Shown here in pieces: positions 11,044 through 21,486 of a stretch of DNA of 64,000 nt. The position numbers and the translations under genes were made by a program. Source of the DNA: Fallopia convolvulus (taxonomy: Eukaryota > Streptophyta > Magnoliopsida > Caryophyllales > Polygonaceae); NCBI GenBank assembly GCA_964016875.1, contig OZ024733.1, positions 23,789,324 through 23,853,323 on the forward strand. Reading direction: 5' to 3'. The notes under the pieces were generated by a model. That model was not told the origin of the DNA, did not search any database, and was given only the letters and a program-made list of their open reading frames with translations. Each line of letters begins with the position of its first letter. The stretch's first letter is position 1.

Positions 11044-12068
11044 CTTTCTCTCACTTCATTCTGCAAGGTAAAAGTCAGTTTTTACGAACCCAGAGTTGTT
11101 TAACAACTCTTCTGGGTTGGACAACGTGATGATTTTCATAACATCTTTCATTATAGACTCTCTTAGGATCTATGATTGGCTCACATTCATGAGCTTCCCA
11201 AAGTCCATAAGATTTTCTATCTCTTTTCTTTTTCCTGTACTCATGTTAGAGATGACCTTCTTTTCCACAATACCAGCAAGTTTTATGAGATTTAAGACCG
11301 ACATACTTGCTATACCCAGGATAGACTGGTTTGTTATTGATGCGAGCATGAAAATCAATTTTTGATGCTTTCTAAGTTCTCAACTTATTTCATCCAGATT
11401 GTATGTGCCTTCTGGCCTGAATACCAAGGTCGTTTACCTTTGCCTGGGTTCCCCACCTCTGAAGTAGAACAACTTCCCTTGTTGTTACATACATGTGTGT
11501 TACCTTTAGGTTCGGATGGACACAAGGTTTTCAAATCCTTAGGCACATAGGAATATCCAAGTCCAGGTCTTGAAGTTACAAAAGTTTTAGCAAATTCTTC
11601 AGCAATTTTCTTAGCAACAAACTCTTCTATCCATTTTTTCTTTTTGGACTCATTACTTGCCTTCTCATTTTCAAGGTCATTGATTTACTTAGCATTACCA
11701 AGTTTTAACATGAGATTTTCTCCTTCAAGGTTTGTTATTTTCTAATTCATCCACCTCAGTTTTCAGTTTATCACAAGTTTTGCATGCAAGAGATTCAGAA
11801 TCAGAAGACTTCTTCTCTAACTTAGCACATTTGAGTGGCCAACCATGATTATCATCCATTAAATTAGAGATATTATCTTCCTTTTCCTCAAGTTTTTCAC
11901 TGAGGTCGGTAACCCGGATTCCTAACTTCTCAATGATAGCATGCAATTGTTCTTTTGTTTTATTGGACAACATAGATGAAAGTTCAGAATCATATACCTC
12001 TTTTGGAGAATCTATGGCCATGAGACACACTTCTCCTTGTTGACTTGCCTCATCTTTAGCATCGGAAT
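11044..12068 (-). pseudogene. copia gag, downstream part with coiled coil and second zinc knuckle
   Basis: This continues the gag ORF at 20482-21429 once element B is removed. The stretch 12030-11725 reads CLMAIDSPKEVYDSEL... and then a Lys/Glu/Leu-rich coiled coil (LSEKLEEKEDNISNL). Near 11330-11240 a second knuckle reads CWYCGKEGH but is followed by a stop, and the last Cys is lost. Further frame breaks lie between the pieces. The gag end and protease start are separated by element A. Confidence 0.7.
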
Positions 12069-13483
12069 TGATCGCCTCTCGGATTGCGAGGGTCTAGAGA
12101 TACAATTTATAACCCGACCCCGTTGTAGTACGTGGTGGGTGTCGAACACTCGGGAAGTCTACTCGATCGATGTGCCTAGACACTAGGAAGCTGGAAAGGA
12201 GAGCTTAAAACAAAGGAAAACAAAGAGAACAGTCGGGACCGACACATAGGTCACGTCGGGCCCGATGTTGGCGACAAGAGGAAGTCGGGACCGACACTGG
12301 GTAAGTCGGGCCCGAGGTAGCTGGGTTTGTCGAACTTCAAAGATTAAAAGTAGATCTTGGGCTTTTGGGTTCCTTCTCTAGTAGATTAAGGCTTATCCAC
12401 CCCAATTCAAGCAATGAGTGATGATCGGACTAGGATCGAGTGCTTTCGCCCTCGTTCCAACCACTTCTACACATCGATCATTGGGGAAATCCCCTTCGAA
12501 GCAAGGTCTTGAGATTGACACATGTTCACTTTCGCTACTTTGCCAATCTCAAGCCTTGATTCCCGACTTTCGCAAGGAATTGTAGCTCTATGTAGAGTGG
12601 GTTCCTTAGATCAAACACTCAAGGCTATGGAATTGGGGTTTCTAGCCCAAACCTAGCTAGGGTTTTCCCCCATAACCCAAGATCAAGGAGATCTACTCCA
12701 TGTGACAAGCAAAGAAAACAAACAAATCAAAAGGGAAGGCAATCATCATAATCAATCTCAAAACAAAGCAAAGTTTCATTCAAAATCAAAAGCAATCCAC
12801 AAATTCCAATCAAGGGTTTCCAAATCCACAAGATCAAAACAAAGCAAAGCTAATCTATCAACCAAACCTATCAATCTTCCTCTCCCTTGGCCGATTCTCT
12901 CTCTCTTCCTTCTCCTCTCCTTCCTCCTTGCTCTCCAAGTATCCTCTTGGTTCCCTTGGAACCCCCCTTTTTGTGTGGTGTGTGAGGGAACCCCCCTTTT
13001 TGGGAACCCCTTTCTTAGAAGACAAGAGGGCCTTTTATGGATTAGATGAGGGGCAAAAGTGGAAGTCCACAATTTCGTGCCTTGGAGCCCAAGTAGTTCG
13101 GTGACCGACTTGGACCGACACGGAGGACCTCGGGCCCGAGTTACTGTGCATCTCGGTCCGAGGTTGAAACTTCAAGTCGGGCCCGAGGTTGGTTGCAACT
13201 CGGTCCTGACCTCGTTCCACCTTCTTCTTAGTTGGCTTCTCTTGTTCTTCTTCATGGCTTGCTCCTCTCTTTCCTCCTTTGCTCGGGCCTCGCTCCTCCT
13301 TCAAATCGATCCTTGATTCATGCCAAATTACCTACAAAACACATAAAATGCGCGTAGTCTCCGAATCTCATAGAAATACGGGAACTAAGCTAAAAAGGAA
13401 CAAAACGCACAAGAAAAGGGGAAAAAGAAACATATTTACAAAGGAAATCACATATGAAAACACCACCAAATAGAGAGACATCA
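12069..13483 (-). repeat. 3' LTR of element B
   Basis: 1415 bp, starting TGATCGCCTC on plus and ending GAGACATCA. It is the same length as the copy at 19067-20481. It holds two clusters of the element's TCGGGCCCGA / TCGGxCCGA motif (about 12230-12325 and 13095-13225). The plus-strand ORFs of the LTR are duplicated exactly in the other LTR and are not taken as genes. Confidence 0.95.
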
Positions 13484-13520
13484 AAATACCCCATACTTAA
13501 ACTTGCTTGTCCTCAAGCAA
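13484..13520 (-). promoter_or_regulatory. Terminal hairpin and polypurine tract (element B)
   Basis: On minus, TTGCTTG-AGGA-CAAGCAA (13520-13503), a 4-nt spacer, then AAGTATGGGGTATTTT directly before the 3' LTR. The hairpin is the same as that at the 3' end of element C. Confidence 0.85.
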
Positions 13521-15097
13521 TAACAATGTAAGCAAGACCGAAACATAATCTTCAAGTAAAGCCTCTTATGAAAGCACATTTTAAGCACAAGTGATCGATA
13601 TTCAAGCAAGATTACATCATCACACGTGATTAAGTGTTCCAAGGAATAAAGTCAATGCAACTAAGCCTCACTTTAGGGATATGTGAATGTGTATCACTCA
13701 TCATGTGTTTGGGTTTAGCAATGAACACTCAAGCTCAAAAATCATGCAAGTAAGGACTTTACTATTGAAGCTAATATCACCAATTCCTCCACCTAGAGAT
13801 GCCTAATGCAAAGTACACAAAGAATTTCGAACTTGGCTCAATGGAGGTCCTCAAAGAGGTTCCATTCGGCCGGGTTGTAATGGGGCTTTTGGTATTTCTC
13901 AAGGTGGGAATTATTTGGTCTTGTGGTGCTTACAATGGGGATTGAACAACCTAAACTCTCACCAACTTCACCAAATTCCACAATTACTTTCACACTCACC
14001 CAAAAGACTTAACATTTTCCTTTCAACCCAAAATTTCACTTAACATTCCACTTCATCTTTGCTCTTATGCTTTTTGTTGGATTTTCAACACTTTCTACAT
14101 TTGGACCGACTTTCTTATGACATCGGGCCCGATGTTGCTTGTAACTCGGTCGGACCCTTTTCTTCACTTAAGCTCTTTGCTTTATTCCACTTTACATTTC
14201 CAACATTTTCTTTCTTTCTTTCTTTCTTTGTTCATTTTTGTACAACAAAGATGCACTACCCACATGATTCATAACACCATTCTTTTTCCCTTAAACCCAA
14301 GAGAATCTCAACTCTTCAAATACAATCCAAACCTCTCTTCTAAAGTCCAATCCCATAAGGGTCAAGTCATATAAGGCTAGGAATAATATTTTTGAGGAGT
14401 TTCAAACAAAGGCTTAGGCTAGAACGGGGCTACAAACAAAGGATTATCTTCATGGTAGGATATGGAACATTTATGTGACTAGAAGAATAAAGTTCAAAAT
14501 CAATGTGACAATGCTAGGACAAATCTCATGACGGTCTTGGAAAATAGATAAACACCGCAATAGCAAGTTTTACTAAGCATGAATGAGCTAATCACACAAG
14601 AAACATGAGGGATATGCAAATATGAACAAGCATCCCTAAAATGGCCAAAAATCAATCTCACAAGGGTCACTCATACTTAGTTGCATAAGAACTCATCCTA
14701 GAACTCACATGTTCAATAAAACAAGCAAGATATCATGACCACATCAAAAGCAACATCATTTAAGAGGCTAAACTATCCAAAAATATGCAAAGGAATTTAC
14801 ATGCTCACATCATCATTAGCTTTTATTGTGGCAATCTAAGATGGGAATTTCTAGTCCAAAACCTACAAAACACAAAATCTTTTTGTTGTTTTCAACACAA
14901 TTTTTCAATTTTTATGGATTTTTTTGCAAAAATTTCTCTAAAACCAAAAACTCATCCATTCAAGACCAAATTAATCATTCATGTTTTTCATCAAACCACA
15001 AACCAAGAAGCAAACATCCCAAATACAAACTAGAAACACAAACTAAATATCCTCAAAATAACAAACAAACATAAACAAGTGAAATCATGAACACACT
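13521..15097 (-). other. 3' noncoding region of element B
   Basis: No gene is supported. It is A/T-rich with a short TTTC run near 14213-14228 and one cluster of the TCGGGCCCGA motif around 14100-14155. It is bracketed by the two hairpin-purine modules. Confidence 0.6.
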
Positions 15098-15138
15098 TAC
15101 CCCCACCCCATACTTAAAATTTTGATGCCCCCATCAAA
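15098..15138 (-). promoter_or_regulatory. Internal hairpin plus polypurine tract (element B)
   Basis: On minus, TTTGATG-GGGG-CATCAAA (15138-15121), a 5-nt spacer, then AAGTATGGGGTGGGGG (from 15115). The purine tract resembles the terminal one of the same element. Confidence 0.7.
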
Positions 15139-15218
15139 CAAGGAAATCAAAACTTAAAAGCAAGAGAGAAGAGTATGAAAAGCTCACAATTTCTTATTCT
15201 TCAATGGCATGTATAGGA

Positions 15219-15572
15219 TCAATCGAAGGGGTTGTCACGTCTACGTCCTCTTTGGAGCCTTGCTTGTCGCTCCCTCTCGTACACTTGTTCTTGGTAGAAG
15301 TCTTGTGGTGGTGGTTGAAGTTGAGGCTCCGGGCGTGTCCATTGGTCCTCACGGGAAGGGAAGTTCCCGCTCATCCACGTGTTGTAGCTATCTTGGACCC
15401 GCCACCTTTGGTCTTCCACCTCCCTAAGCTCTTCTACCTCTCGAGTATGGTGAGCGGATGGGGCGGCCGACTTTGAGAGTTCTTGAGGGAGAGGGGTTGT
15501 ATTTTGGGAATGGTGGTTGATATGAAGATGATAGGTAGGTGGGGGATAGTATTTAATGGGGGAAAAGGACAA
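15219..15572 (-). pseudogene. Remnant of the env-like C-terminal tail (element B)
   Basis: An open frame of 117 codons, Pro-rich at the start, then VEELREVEDQRWRVQDSYN and WMSGNF. That part resembles the tail of the env-like ORF of element C (QREVEDAERWRTMYDFMGNF, about 53360-53430). The body of the env-like ORF is absent, so this looks like the end left after a large internal deletion. It could be chance, since the tail is low in complexity. Confidence 0.4.
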
Positions 15573-15881
15573 ATTAGGTCAAGGGCAAAATTGGCATTCC
15601 AACTAGTCGAATCAAGTTGGACCGACTTCATGGACCGACGTCCCTATGTCGGGCCCGACTTACCTGGGCTCGATGTGGGAGTATTCGGGTCGCCAATTTT
15701 ACTCCATCCTCTTGCAACTTCTTTCCCATATTTCCATTTAAATATTTCACCTCAAATCCTACACAACTTTGAAGGATGCACAACACCATAAATCCACAAA
15801 ACACTAGATAGGGATTGGTTAGAGAAAAGCTAAGCTAAACTAAGAAAAATCAAACTAAAATTACGAAAAGAAAGCTACTAG

Positions 15882-15929
15882 CTCGGGTTGCCTCCCGAGA
15901 AGCGCTCGTTTAGAGTCACTAGCTTGACT
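15882..15929 (-). ncRNA. Conserved two-hairpin element after gag-protease (element B copy)
   Basis: On minus, hairpin 1 is AGTCA-AGCTAG-TGACT (15929-15914), a 14-nt spacer ending GCGCTT follows, and hairpin 2 is CTCGGG-AGGCAA-CCCGAG (15899-15882). It lies about 90 nt after the ORF stop. Stem 1 differs in sequence from A and C but still pairs. Confidence 0.7.
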
Positions 15930-16018
15930 TCCTAACCTCAACCTCATGGCGGGTGAAACACGGTGAATTGCTCGCCATTGTTATGCTCATTCCCATTGCC
16001 TTCATACCCATAAAACCA

Positions 16019-18913
16019 CTAACGATGGTCTACATAGGCATGGCTCTCCAATCTCGGGCCTATCTCATCATACTCCTCCAACGGATGAGATTTCTCCTCC
16101 TTACTTGCTCCATCATGTTTTTCTTTTCCTACACCAAAGTTATCCAAAGAATTCCTAGGAGATTCTACCAATTCATCTTTCAAGTCACTAAGGCAAATGT
16201 AGGAGTCTCCTAAGTCATCTTTCAAATTACTTAAACAAATGTAGGAATCAAAAGTTTGGGAAGAATTGTGGTCATCACCAACATCAAAAGGATATAAGTA
16301 AGGATACTCTTCATTTCTCCTTGGGCTAGCATTGATCCTTGACTCATCTTGATCCTCAATTTGCTCCAACAACTCCCTTACTTGTATTTGTTTATTGAAC
16401 CCTTCATCACTTCTCAACACAACGACCTCTCTAGCAACTTCCACTTCTTCACCTTTTCTCTTAGCACTCTCTTCAAGTTTAAGGATAGCCAAGGCGTCCG
16501 GCTCATTCAAGGCCTTGTTGAAGTGAAAATCGACCTTTTCTTCACCAATCTCAAAGGAAACCTTGCCGTTTTTGACATCAAACCTTGCCCCCGCCGTAGC
16601 TAAGAATGGTCTTCCTAAGATTATTGGGACCAAGGGATCCTCATGCATGTCCAAGATCACGAAATCATCGGGGACAAAGTACTTTCCAACTCGCACCGGA
16701 ACGTCATCCAATATTCCCTTAGCCTTGATGATGGAACCGTCGGCCATAGTTAGGGACATATCGGCCGGCTCCATTTCACCCAAATTTGCTCTTCTCCAAA
16801 TGCTAGCGGGCATCACCGAAACACTTGCCCCAAGGTCACATAAGGCTTGGAAATTTTGAGACCCCACACCAATGGTTATAGCAAAACGACCGGGATCTCC
16901 TAGATTTTGTGGTAACTCCAAGGTCTTGACCTCATCTTGCATTTCCACTATGGACCTCTTCTTGCTCAAAATCTCCCTTAAAAACTTGGCATAAGATGGC
17001 ATCTCACTCAATGCGTCGGTGAACGGGATAGAGATGTTCAAGCCTTGCAAGAGTTTGAGAAACCTCTTGAACTTGTTCTCAACAACATCTTTCGGCTTCT
17101 TCGAGGGATATGGAAGAATTGTTGCACCTTGAATCTTACTTGGATCAACCTCCTTGGACTTCCCTACTTCACTTGTAACATTTCCTGGTTGGACCGACTT
17201 GGGCACCATATCGGGCCCGATGTTGTGAATCTCGGTCTGAGGCAGAGGAGTTGGATCGAGGTCTGTGTATGTCGGTCCCGAGTTGCTCTCGACCTCGGTC
17301 CGTGGTGAAGGAGTCGATCTTCTTGCTGGGTCGACTTCGGGGAATGTCGGACCCGACTTGCTGGGTAAGTTGGTCCGACTCTCTTCATTCTTCTTAGGCA
17401 TGTGTGGCTCGGGTAGGTTTCGGCCACTTCTCAATCCAATTGCCCGGACTTCATTTTGATTGTTTTGAGCTCGAGGATTCTCCTCGGGTCGGCCCGGAAG
17501 TCTCCCATTCTCTCTCGGGGCTTGAGTCGCAATTTGAGCAAATTGATTGTCGACTTGCCTCCTCCATGCACCAAACTCATTGAATTGGGTCCTCATCTCC
17601 TTGAACCCTTCTCTCATCTCTTGAGCAAATGTTTGTAACTCATTGAATCCCGGTGGTCTATATGGTGGTGGTGGCGCCCTTGGCTCGTTTTGGTTGAAGT
17701 TGTTGTTGTAGCCTTGAGCTTGACCGTTGTTCCACCGGCCATTGCCACCATTGTTGAAATTGCCTCTTCCACCGAAATTTCCTCGGACATAGTTTGCCTC
17801 CTCAATTCGCTCGGCCAAGCGCACTTGGCTCTCATTCGGACAAACTTGTGTAGCATGTGCAAAGGATCCACACTCCTCACAAGCTCTAGCATTTTGCTTG
17901 TAGTAGTGGACTTGCCTCTTAAGCTTGCTCACTTCACCTTCAAGGAATTGGAGCTTCACATCCCTATCAATGTCTTCTCCCTTTGGATCATATAACTTCC
18001 TTGCACCTTCACCTTGAACTTTCACCTCCTTGCTAGCTTGACTCACCCCATACATGGCCTCATAATCGGATAGCTTGTCAAGTAGCTCCCAAGCTTGATC
18101 CGGTGTCAAGTCTATGAACCCACAATCGGTGTGGAGATTGAGCTTGTCCTTCGTTACCGGATTGATGCCTTGGAAAAAGATGTCTTGAAGTACATATGGT
18201 TGTTGGCCATGAGTAGGACATTGGTGCAACATCTCCTTGAAACGGTCCCATGCTTCGAAGAGAGGCTCATTCGGACCTTGTTGAAAGCTTGCAATCTTCC
18301 TTCTTAACTCGGGTGTCTTTGAGGGCGGGAAGAACTTCATCAAGAAAGCATCATAGAGTGTCTTCCAAGTTGTGATTGACCTAGGAGCTTGGCTCTCGAG
18401 CCAATGTGTGGCCTTGCCCCCAAGTGACCATTTGAACGCCTTTAGAAGCACATACTCCAATGTCTCCTCGTCGGTAGAGATCGTCTCACACATATCCACA
18501 AATCGTTTAACATGCTCTATGGGACACTCATGTGGACGGCCCTCGAATTGATCACGCTTGATGAGGGAGATGAATTGCGTCTTGATCTCAAAATTCTTGG
18601 CAACCTCGGGAAGCACAATAGCCGGCTCGGGTACCCTCAACTCCGGATGCATGTATTGGCGTGCATTCCGGGGTAGAGCGTTGAGTTGAGCCTCGGCTCT
18701 CATCCGTTGCTCCCGTTCTCTTCTTGCCACCTCCTCTTGATTGTCCCTCTCAAGTTGCAATCTAGCCATTTCAGCCCTAAGTCGAGCCAACTCCTCATCA
18801 ACATGGAGAGCTTGATTCTCCATCCTTTTCCTTCTTCGGGCTTCCTTGAGAATACTTTCCGGATCACTCACAAACTCAAGCTCAAGTGTTCCTCGGGAGG
18901 AACGAGCTAGCAT
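16019..18913 (-). CDS. Athila-type gag-aspartic protease, element B
   Basis: An intact ORF of 964 residues from the ATG at 18913 (MLARSSRGTLEL...). The frame is open a further 16 codons upstream to an ATG at 18961, but the downstream start fits related gag N-termini better. In order: an N-terminal Glu/Arg-rich coiled segment, the retrotransposon gag domain (about 110-280), a CCHC knuckle (CEECGSFAHATQVC, near 343), a Pro/Gln/Asn-rich linker carrying the element's private motif translated as NSGP/NIGP repeats, and an aspartic protease domain (CDLGASVSVMP, near 690; ILGRPFL downstream). There is no RT or integrase. The intact frame fits the near-identical LTRs. Gag should form the particle and protease should process it. 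Confidence 0.9.
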   Translation of the reverse strand: MLARSSRGTLELEFVSDPESILKEARRRKRMENQALHVDEELARLRAEMARLQLERDNQEEVARREREQRMRAEAQLNALPRNARQYMHPELRVPEPAIVLPEVAKNFEIKTQFISLIKRDQFEGRPHECPIEHVKRFVDMCETISTDEETLEYVLLKAFKWSLGGKATHWLESQAPRSITTWKTLYDAFLMKFFPPSKTPELRRKIASFQQGPNEPLFEAWDRFKEMLHQCPTHGQQPYVLQDIFFQGINPVTKDKLNLHTDCGFIDLTPDQAWELLDKLSDYEAMYGVSQASKEVKVQGEGARKLYDPKGEDIDRDVKLQFLEGEVSKLKRQVHYYKQNARACEECGSFAHATQVCPNESQVRLAERIEEANYVRGNFGGRGNFNNGGNGRWNNGQAQGYNNNFNQNEPRAPPPPYRPPGFNELQTFAQEMREGFKEMRTQFNEFGAWRRQVDNQFAQIATQAPRENGRLPGRPEENPRAQNNQNEVRAIGLRSGRNLPEPHMPKKNEESRTNLPSKSGPTFPEVDPARRSTPSPRTEVESNSGPTYTDLDPTPLPQTEIHNIGPDMVPKSVQPGNVTSEVGKSKEVDPSKIQGATILPYPSKKPKDVVENKFKRFLKLLQGLNISIPFTDALSEMPSYAKFLREILSKKRSIVEMQDEVKTLELPQNLGDPGRFAITIGVGSQNFQALCDLGASVSVMPASIWRRANLGEMEPADMSLTMADGSIIKAKGILDDVPVRVGKYFVPDDFVILDMHEDPLVPIILGRPFLATAGARFDVKNGKVSFEIGEEKVDFHFNKALNEPDALAILKLEESAKRKGEEVEVAREVVVLRSDEGFNKQIQVRELLEQIEDQDESRINASPRRNEEYPYLYPFDVGDDHNSSQTFDSYICLSNLKDDLGDSYICLSDLKDELVESPRNSLDNFGVGKEKHDGASKEEKSHPLEEYDEIGPRLESHAYVDHR

Positions 18914-19040
18914 ACACCTAAGAAACAAAAACACAAACCAAAACAAATCAAAAACAAACAAAGGGTTTGGGCTATTCCCTCACCCAAATCACTACCAAAA
19001 CACAAGAAACTCACCAAATTGGCACTCAATGCACTTAAAC

Positions 19041-19060
19041 TTCCCCGGCAACGGCGCCAA
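19041..19060 (-). promoter_or_regulatory. Primer binding site of element B, tRNA-Asp type
   Basis: On minus, TTGGCGCCGTTGCCGGGGAA lies 6 nt inside the 5' LTR end at 19067. It is the same primer class as elements A and C. Confidence 0.9.
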
Positions 19061-19066
19061 TCTTTT

Positions 19067-20481
19067 TGATCGCCTCTCGGATTGCGAGGGTCTAGAGATA
19101 CAATTTATAACCCGACCCCGTTGTAGTACGTGGTGGGTGTCGAACACTCGGGAAGTCTACTCGATCGATGTGCCTAGACACTAGGAAGCTGGAAAGGAGA
19201 GCTTAAAACAAAGGAAAACAAAGAGAACAGTCGGGACCGACACATAGGTCACGTCGGGCCCGATGTTGGCGACAAGAGGAAGTCGGGACCGACACTGGGT
19301 AAGTCGGGCCCGAGGTAGCTGGGTTTGTCGAACTTCAAAGATTAAAAGTAGATCTTGGGCTTTTGGGTTCCTTCTCTAGTAGATTAAGGCTTATCCACCC
19401 CAATTCAAGCAATGAGTGATGATCGGACTAGGATCGAGTGCTTTCGCCCTCGTTCCAACCACTTCTACACATCGATCATTGGGGAAATCCCCTTCGAAGC
19501 AAGGTCTTGAGATTGACACATGTTCACTTTCGCTACTTTGCCAATCTCAAGCCTTGATTCCCGACTTTCGCAAGGAATTGTAGCTCTATGTAGAGTGGGT
19601 TCCTTAGATCAAACACTCAAGGCTATGGAATTGGGGTTTCTAGCCCAAACCTAGCTAGGGTTTTCCCCCATAACCCAAGATCAAGGAGATCTACTCCATG
19701 TGACAAGCAAAGAAAACAAACAAATCAAAAGGGAAGGCAATCATCATAATCAATCTCAAAACAAAGCAAAGTTTCATTCAAAATCAAAAGCAATCCACAA
19801 ATTCCAATCAAGGGTTTCCAAATCCACAAGATCAAAACAAAGCAAAGCTAATCTATCAACCAAACCTATCAATCTTCCTCTCCCTTGGCCGATTCTCTCT
19901 CTCTTCCTTCTCCTCTCCTTCCTCCTTGCTCTCCAAGTATCCTCTTGGTTCCCTTGGAACCCCCCTTTTTGTGTGGTGTGTGAGGGAACCCCCCTTTTTG
20001 GGAACCCCTTTCTTAGAAGACAAGAGGGCCTTTTATGGATTAGATGAGGGGCAAAAGTGAAAGTCCACAATTTCGTGCCTTGGAGCCCAAGTAGTTCGGT
20101 GACCGACTTGGACCGACACGGAGGACCTCGGGCCCGAGTTACTGTGCATCTCGGTCCGAGGTTGAAACTTCAAGTCGGGCCCGAGGTTGGTTGCAACTCG
20201 GTCCTGACCTCGTTCCACCTTCTTCTTAGTTGGCTTCTCTTGTTCTTCTTCATGGCTTGCTCCTCTCTTTCCTCCTTTGCTCGGGCCTCGCTCCTCCTTC
20301 AAATCGATCCTTGATTCATGCCAAATTACCTACAAAACACATAAAATGCGCGTAGTCTCCGAATCTCATAGAAATACGGGAACTAAGCTAAAAAGGAACA
20401 AAACGGACAAGAAAAGGGGAAAAAGAAACATATTTACAAAGGAAATCACATATGAAAACACCACCAAATAGAGAGACATCA
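19067..20481 (-). repeat. 5' LTR of element B
   Basis: 1415 bp, with only two differences seen from 12069-13483. The left flank ends in the primer site and the right flank is target duplication GGAAT (20482-20486). Confidence 0.95.
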
Positions 20482-21429
20482 GGAATCATCCCAAGTAGCC
20501 AACAAAGCTCTTTTGTCTCCTTCTGACTTCCTCTTGACACAATTTCTTGCAAAGTGTCCTTTCTTTGAACAATGATAACAAATCACTTCCTTCGTGTCTC
20601 TGACAGGTTCTGTTCCTTTAGATGGAGTTTTGCCATTGCGATTCCAAAGCCTTTTCATGGCTCTTGAAATGAACGCAACTTCCTCGTCACCGTCAACTTG
20701 ATCATCATCACCTTGTGCAAGATTGAAGGCCCTTTCAACTTTCAAGGCAATGTTCTTAACCTTGTCAGTTTCAAGGAGATCATCTTGTCGTTGCTTTATT
20801 CCTCCATACATAGTCAACTTTCCTATGACATCTTCCAAGGTGAGTGTCTTGGTTTCACTATTGGTAAGCATCGCAGCAGCAACTTCATTCCATTTTGTGT
20901 TGAGCCCTTGGATCAACTTGCTAACCTGCTTCCATTGAGGAAGCTTTTCACCAAGAGATTCAAGTTGGCTAAGCACAGCTTGAAATCTTGAGTGATAATC
21001 ACCCAAGTTTTCATTCTTTTCTCGACTCATTCCTTCATACTCCCTTTCCAGAGCAATGGTGTGATCCTTCTTCACATCATCATTTCCTTGGTGGAGCCTT
21101 TTGAGAGCATCCCAGATTTGTTTGGCCGTCTCGTATTGGACTACCTTCTTCAGATCTCCAGGAGTTAGAGCATGGTGAAGAACCTTCTTAGCACGAGCAT
21201 TCTTCTCTAGCTTCTTATAATCCGCATCACCACAATCTTCCTTCTTTTTCTCCTCTTTTCCATCACCAGTGAGAAAGGTTTCAGGACCCATCTCGATAAC
21301 CTTCCAGAGTTGTCCATCGAGTGAGCAAATATGGGTCTCCATTTGCTCGACCCACCAATCATACTCACCAGCTTTGAGCACTGGTGGCTTCCAGAACGAA
21401 TAAATGATTGTTGTGTTTGTTGAAGTCAT
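20482..21429 (-). pseudogene. copia gag, upstream part, cut by element B
   Basis: From ATG 21429 (MTSTNTTIIYSFWKPP...) the frame is open for 316 codons, counting the few added by the B LTR. It shows the copia gag core (UBN2-type: YDWWVEQMETHI, IWDALKRLHQGND, LTLEDVIGKL) and a CCHC knuckle (CYHCSKKGHFARNC). It stops because element B's LTR supplies a TGA. Without B the frame passes through GGAAT into 12068 and downward (DAKDEASQQGEV...), so this is one gag interrupted by insertion. The ATG is about 45 nt from the primer site. Confidence 0.85.
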
Positions 21430-21473
21430 CTTTCCTGTAAAACAATAAGTACTAAAACAGATCTAGAGCCAAG

Positions 21474-21485
21474 CTCTGATACCAA
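21474..21485 (-). promoter_or_regulatory. Primer binding site of the copia element, initiator tRNA-Met type
   Basis: On minus, TGGTATCAGAGC directly follows the LTR end (after AT). This is the standard primer site of plant copia elements. Confidence 0.85.
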
Positions 21486-21486
21486 T

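Larger units (their letters stand above)
12069..20481 (-). mobile_element. Non-autonomous Athila-like element B (gag-protease only)
   Basis: An 8.4-kb element with 1415-bp TG...CA LTRs (12069-13483 and 19067-20481) and target duplication GGAAT (12064-12068 and 20482-20486). On minus the order is 5' LTR, tRNA-Asp-type primer site, an uninterrupted gag-protease ORF, the two-hairpin element, a short env-tail remnant, an internal purine module, the 3' region, the terminal purine tract and the 3' LTR. There is no RT, RNase H or integrase. I saw two LTR differences (near 13059 and 13407), so it moved very recently and must have used another element's enzymes. Confidence 0.93.

Noticed and set aside
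12702..13316. Several ORFs in both strands of the element B LTR
   Set aside because: They occur identically in both LTRs, overlap each other in opposite frames and have no domain; they follow LTR base composition.
15204..15476. 90-codon plus-strand ORF in element B
   Set aside because: It is antisense to the env-tail remnant, which explains the open frame better.
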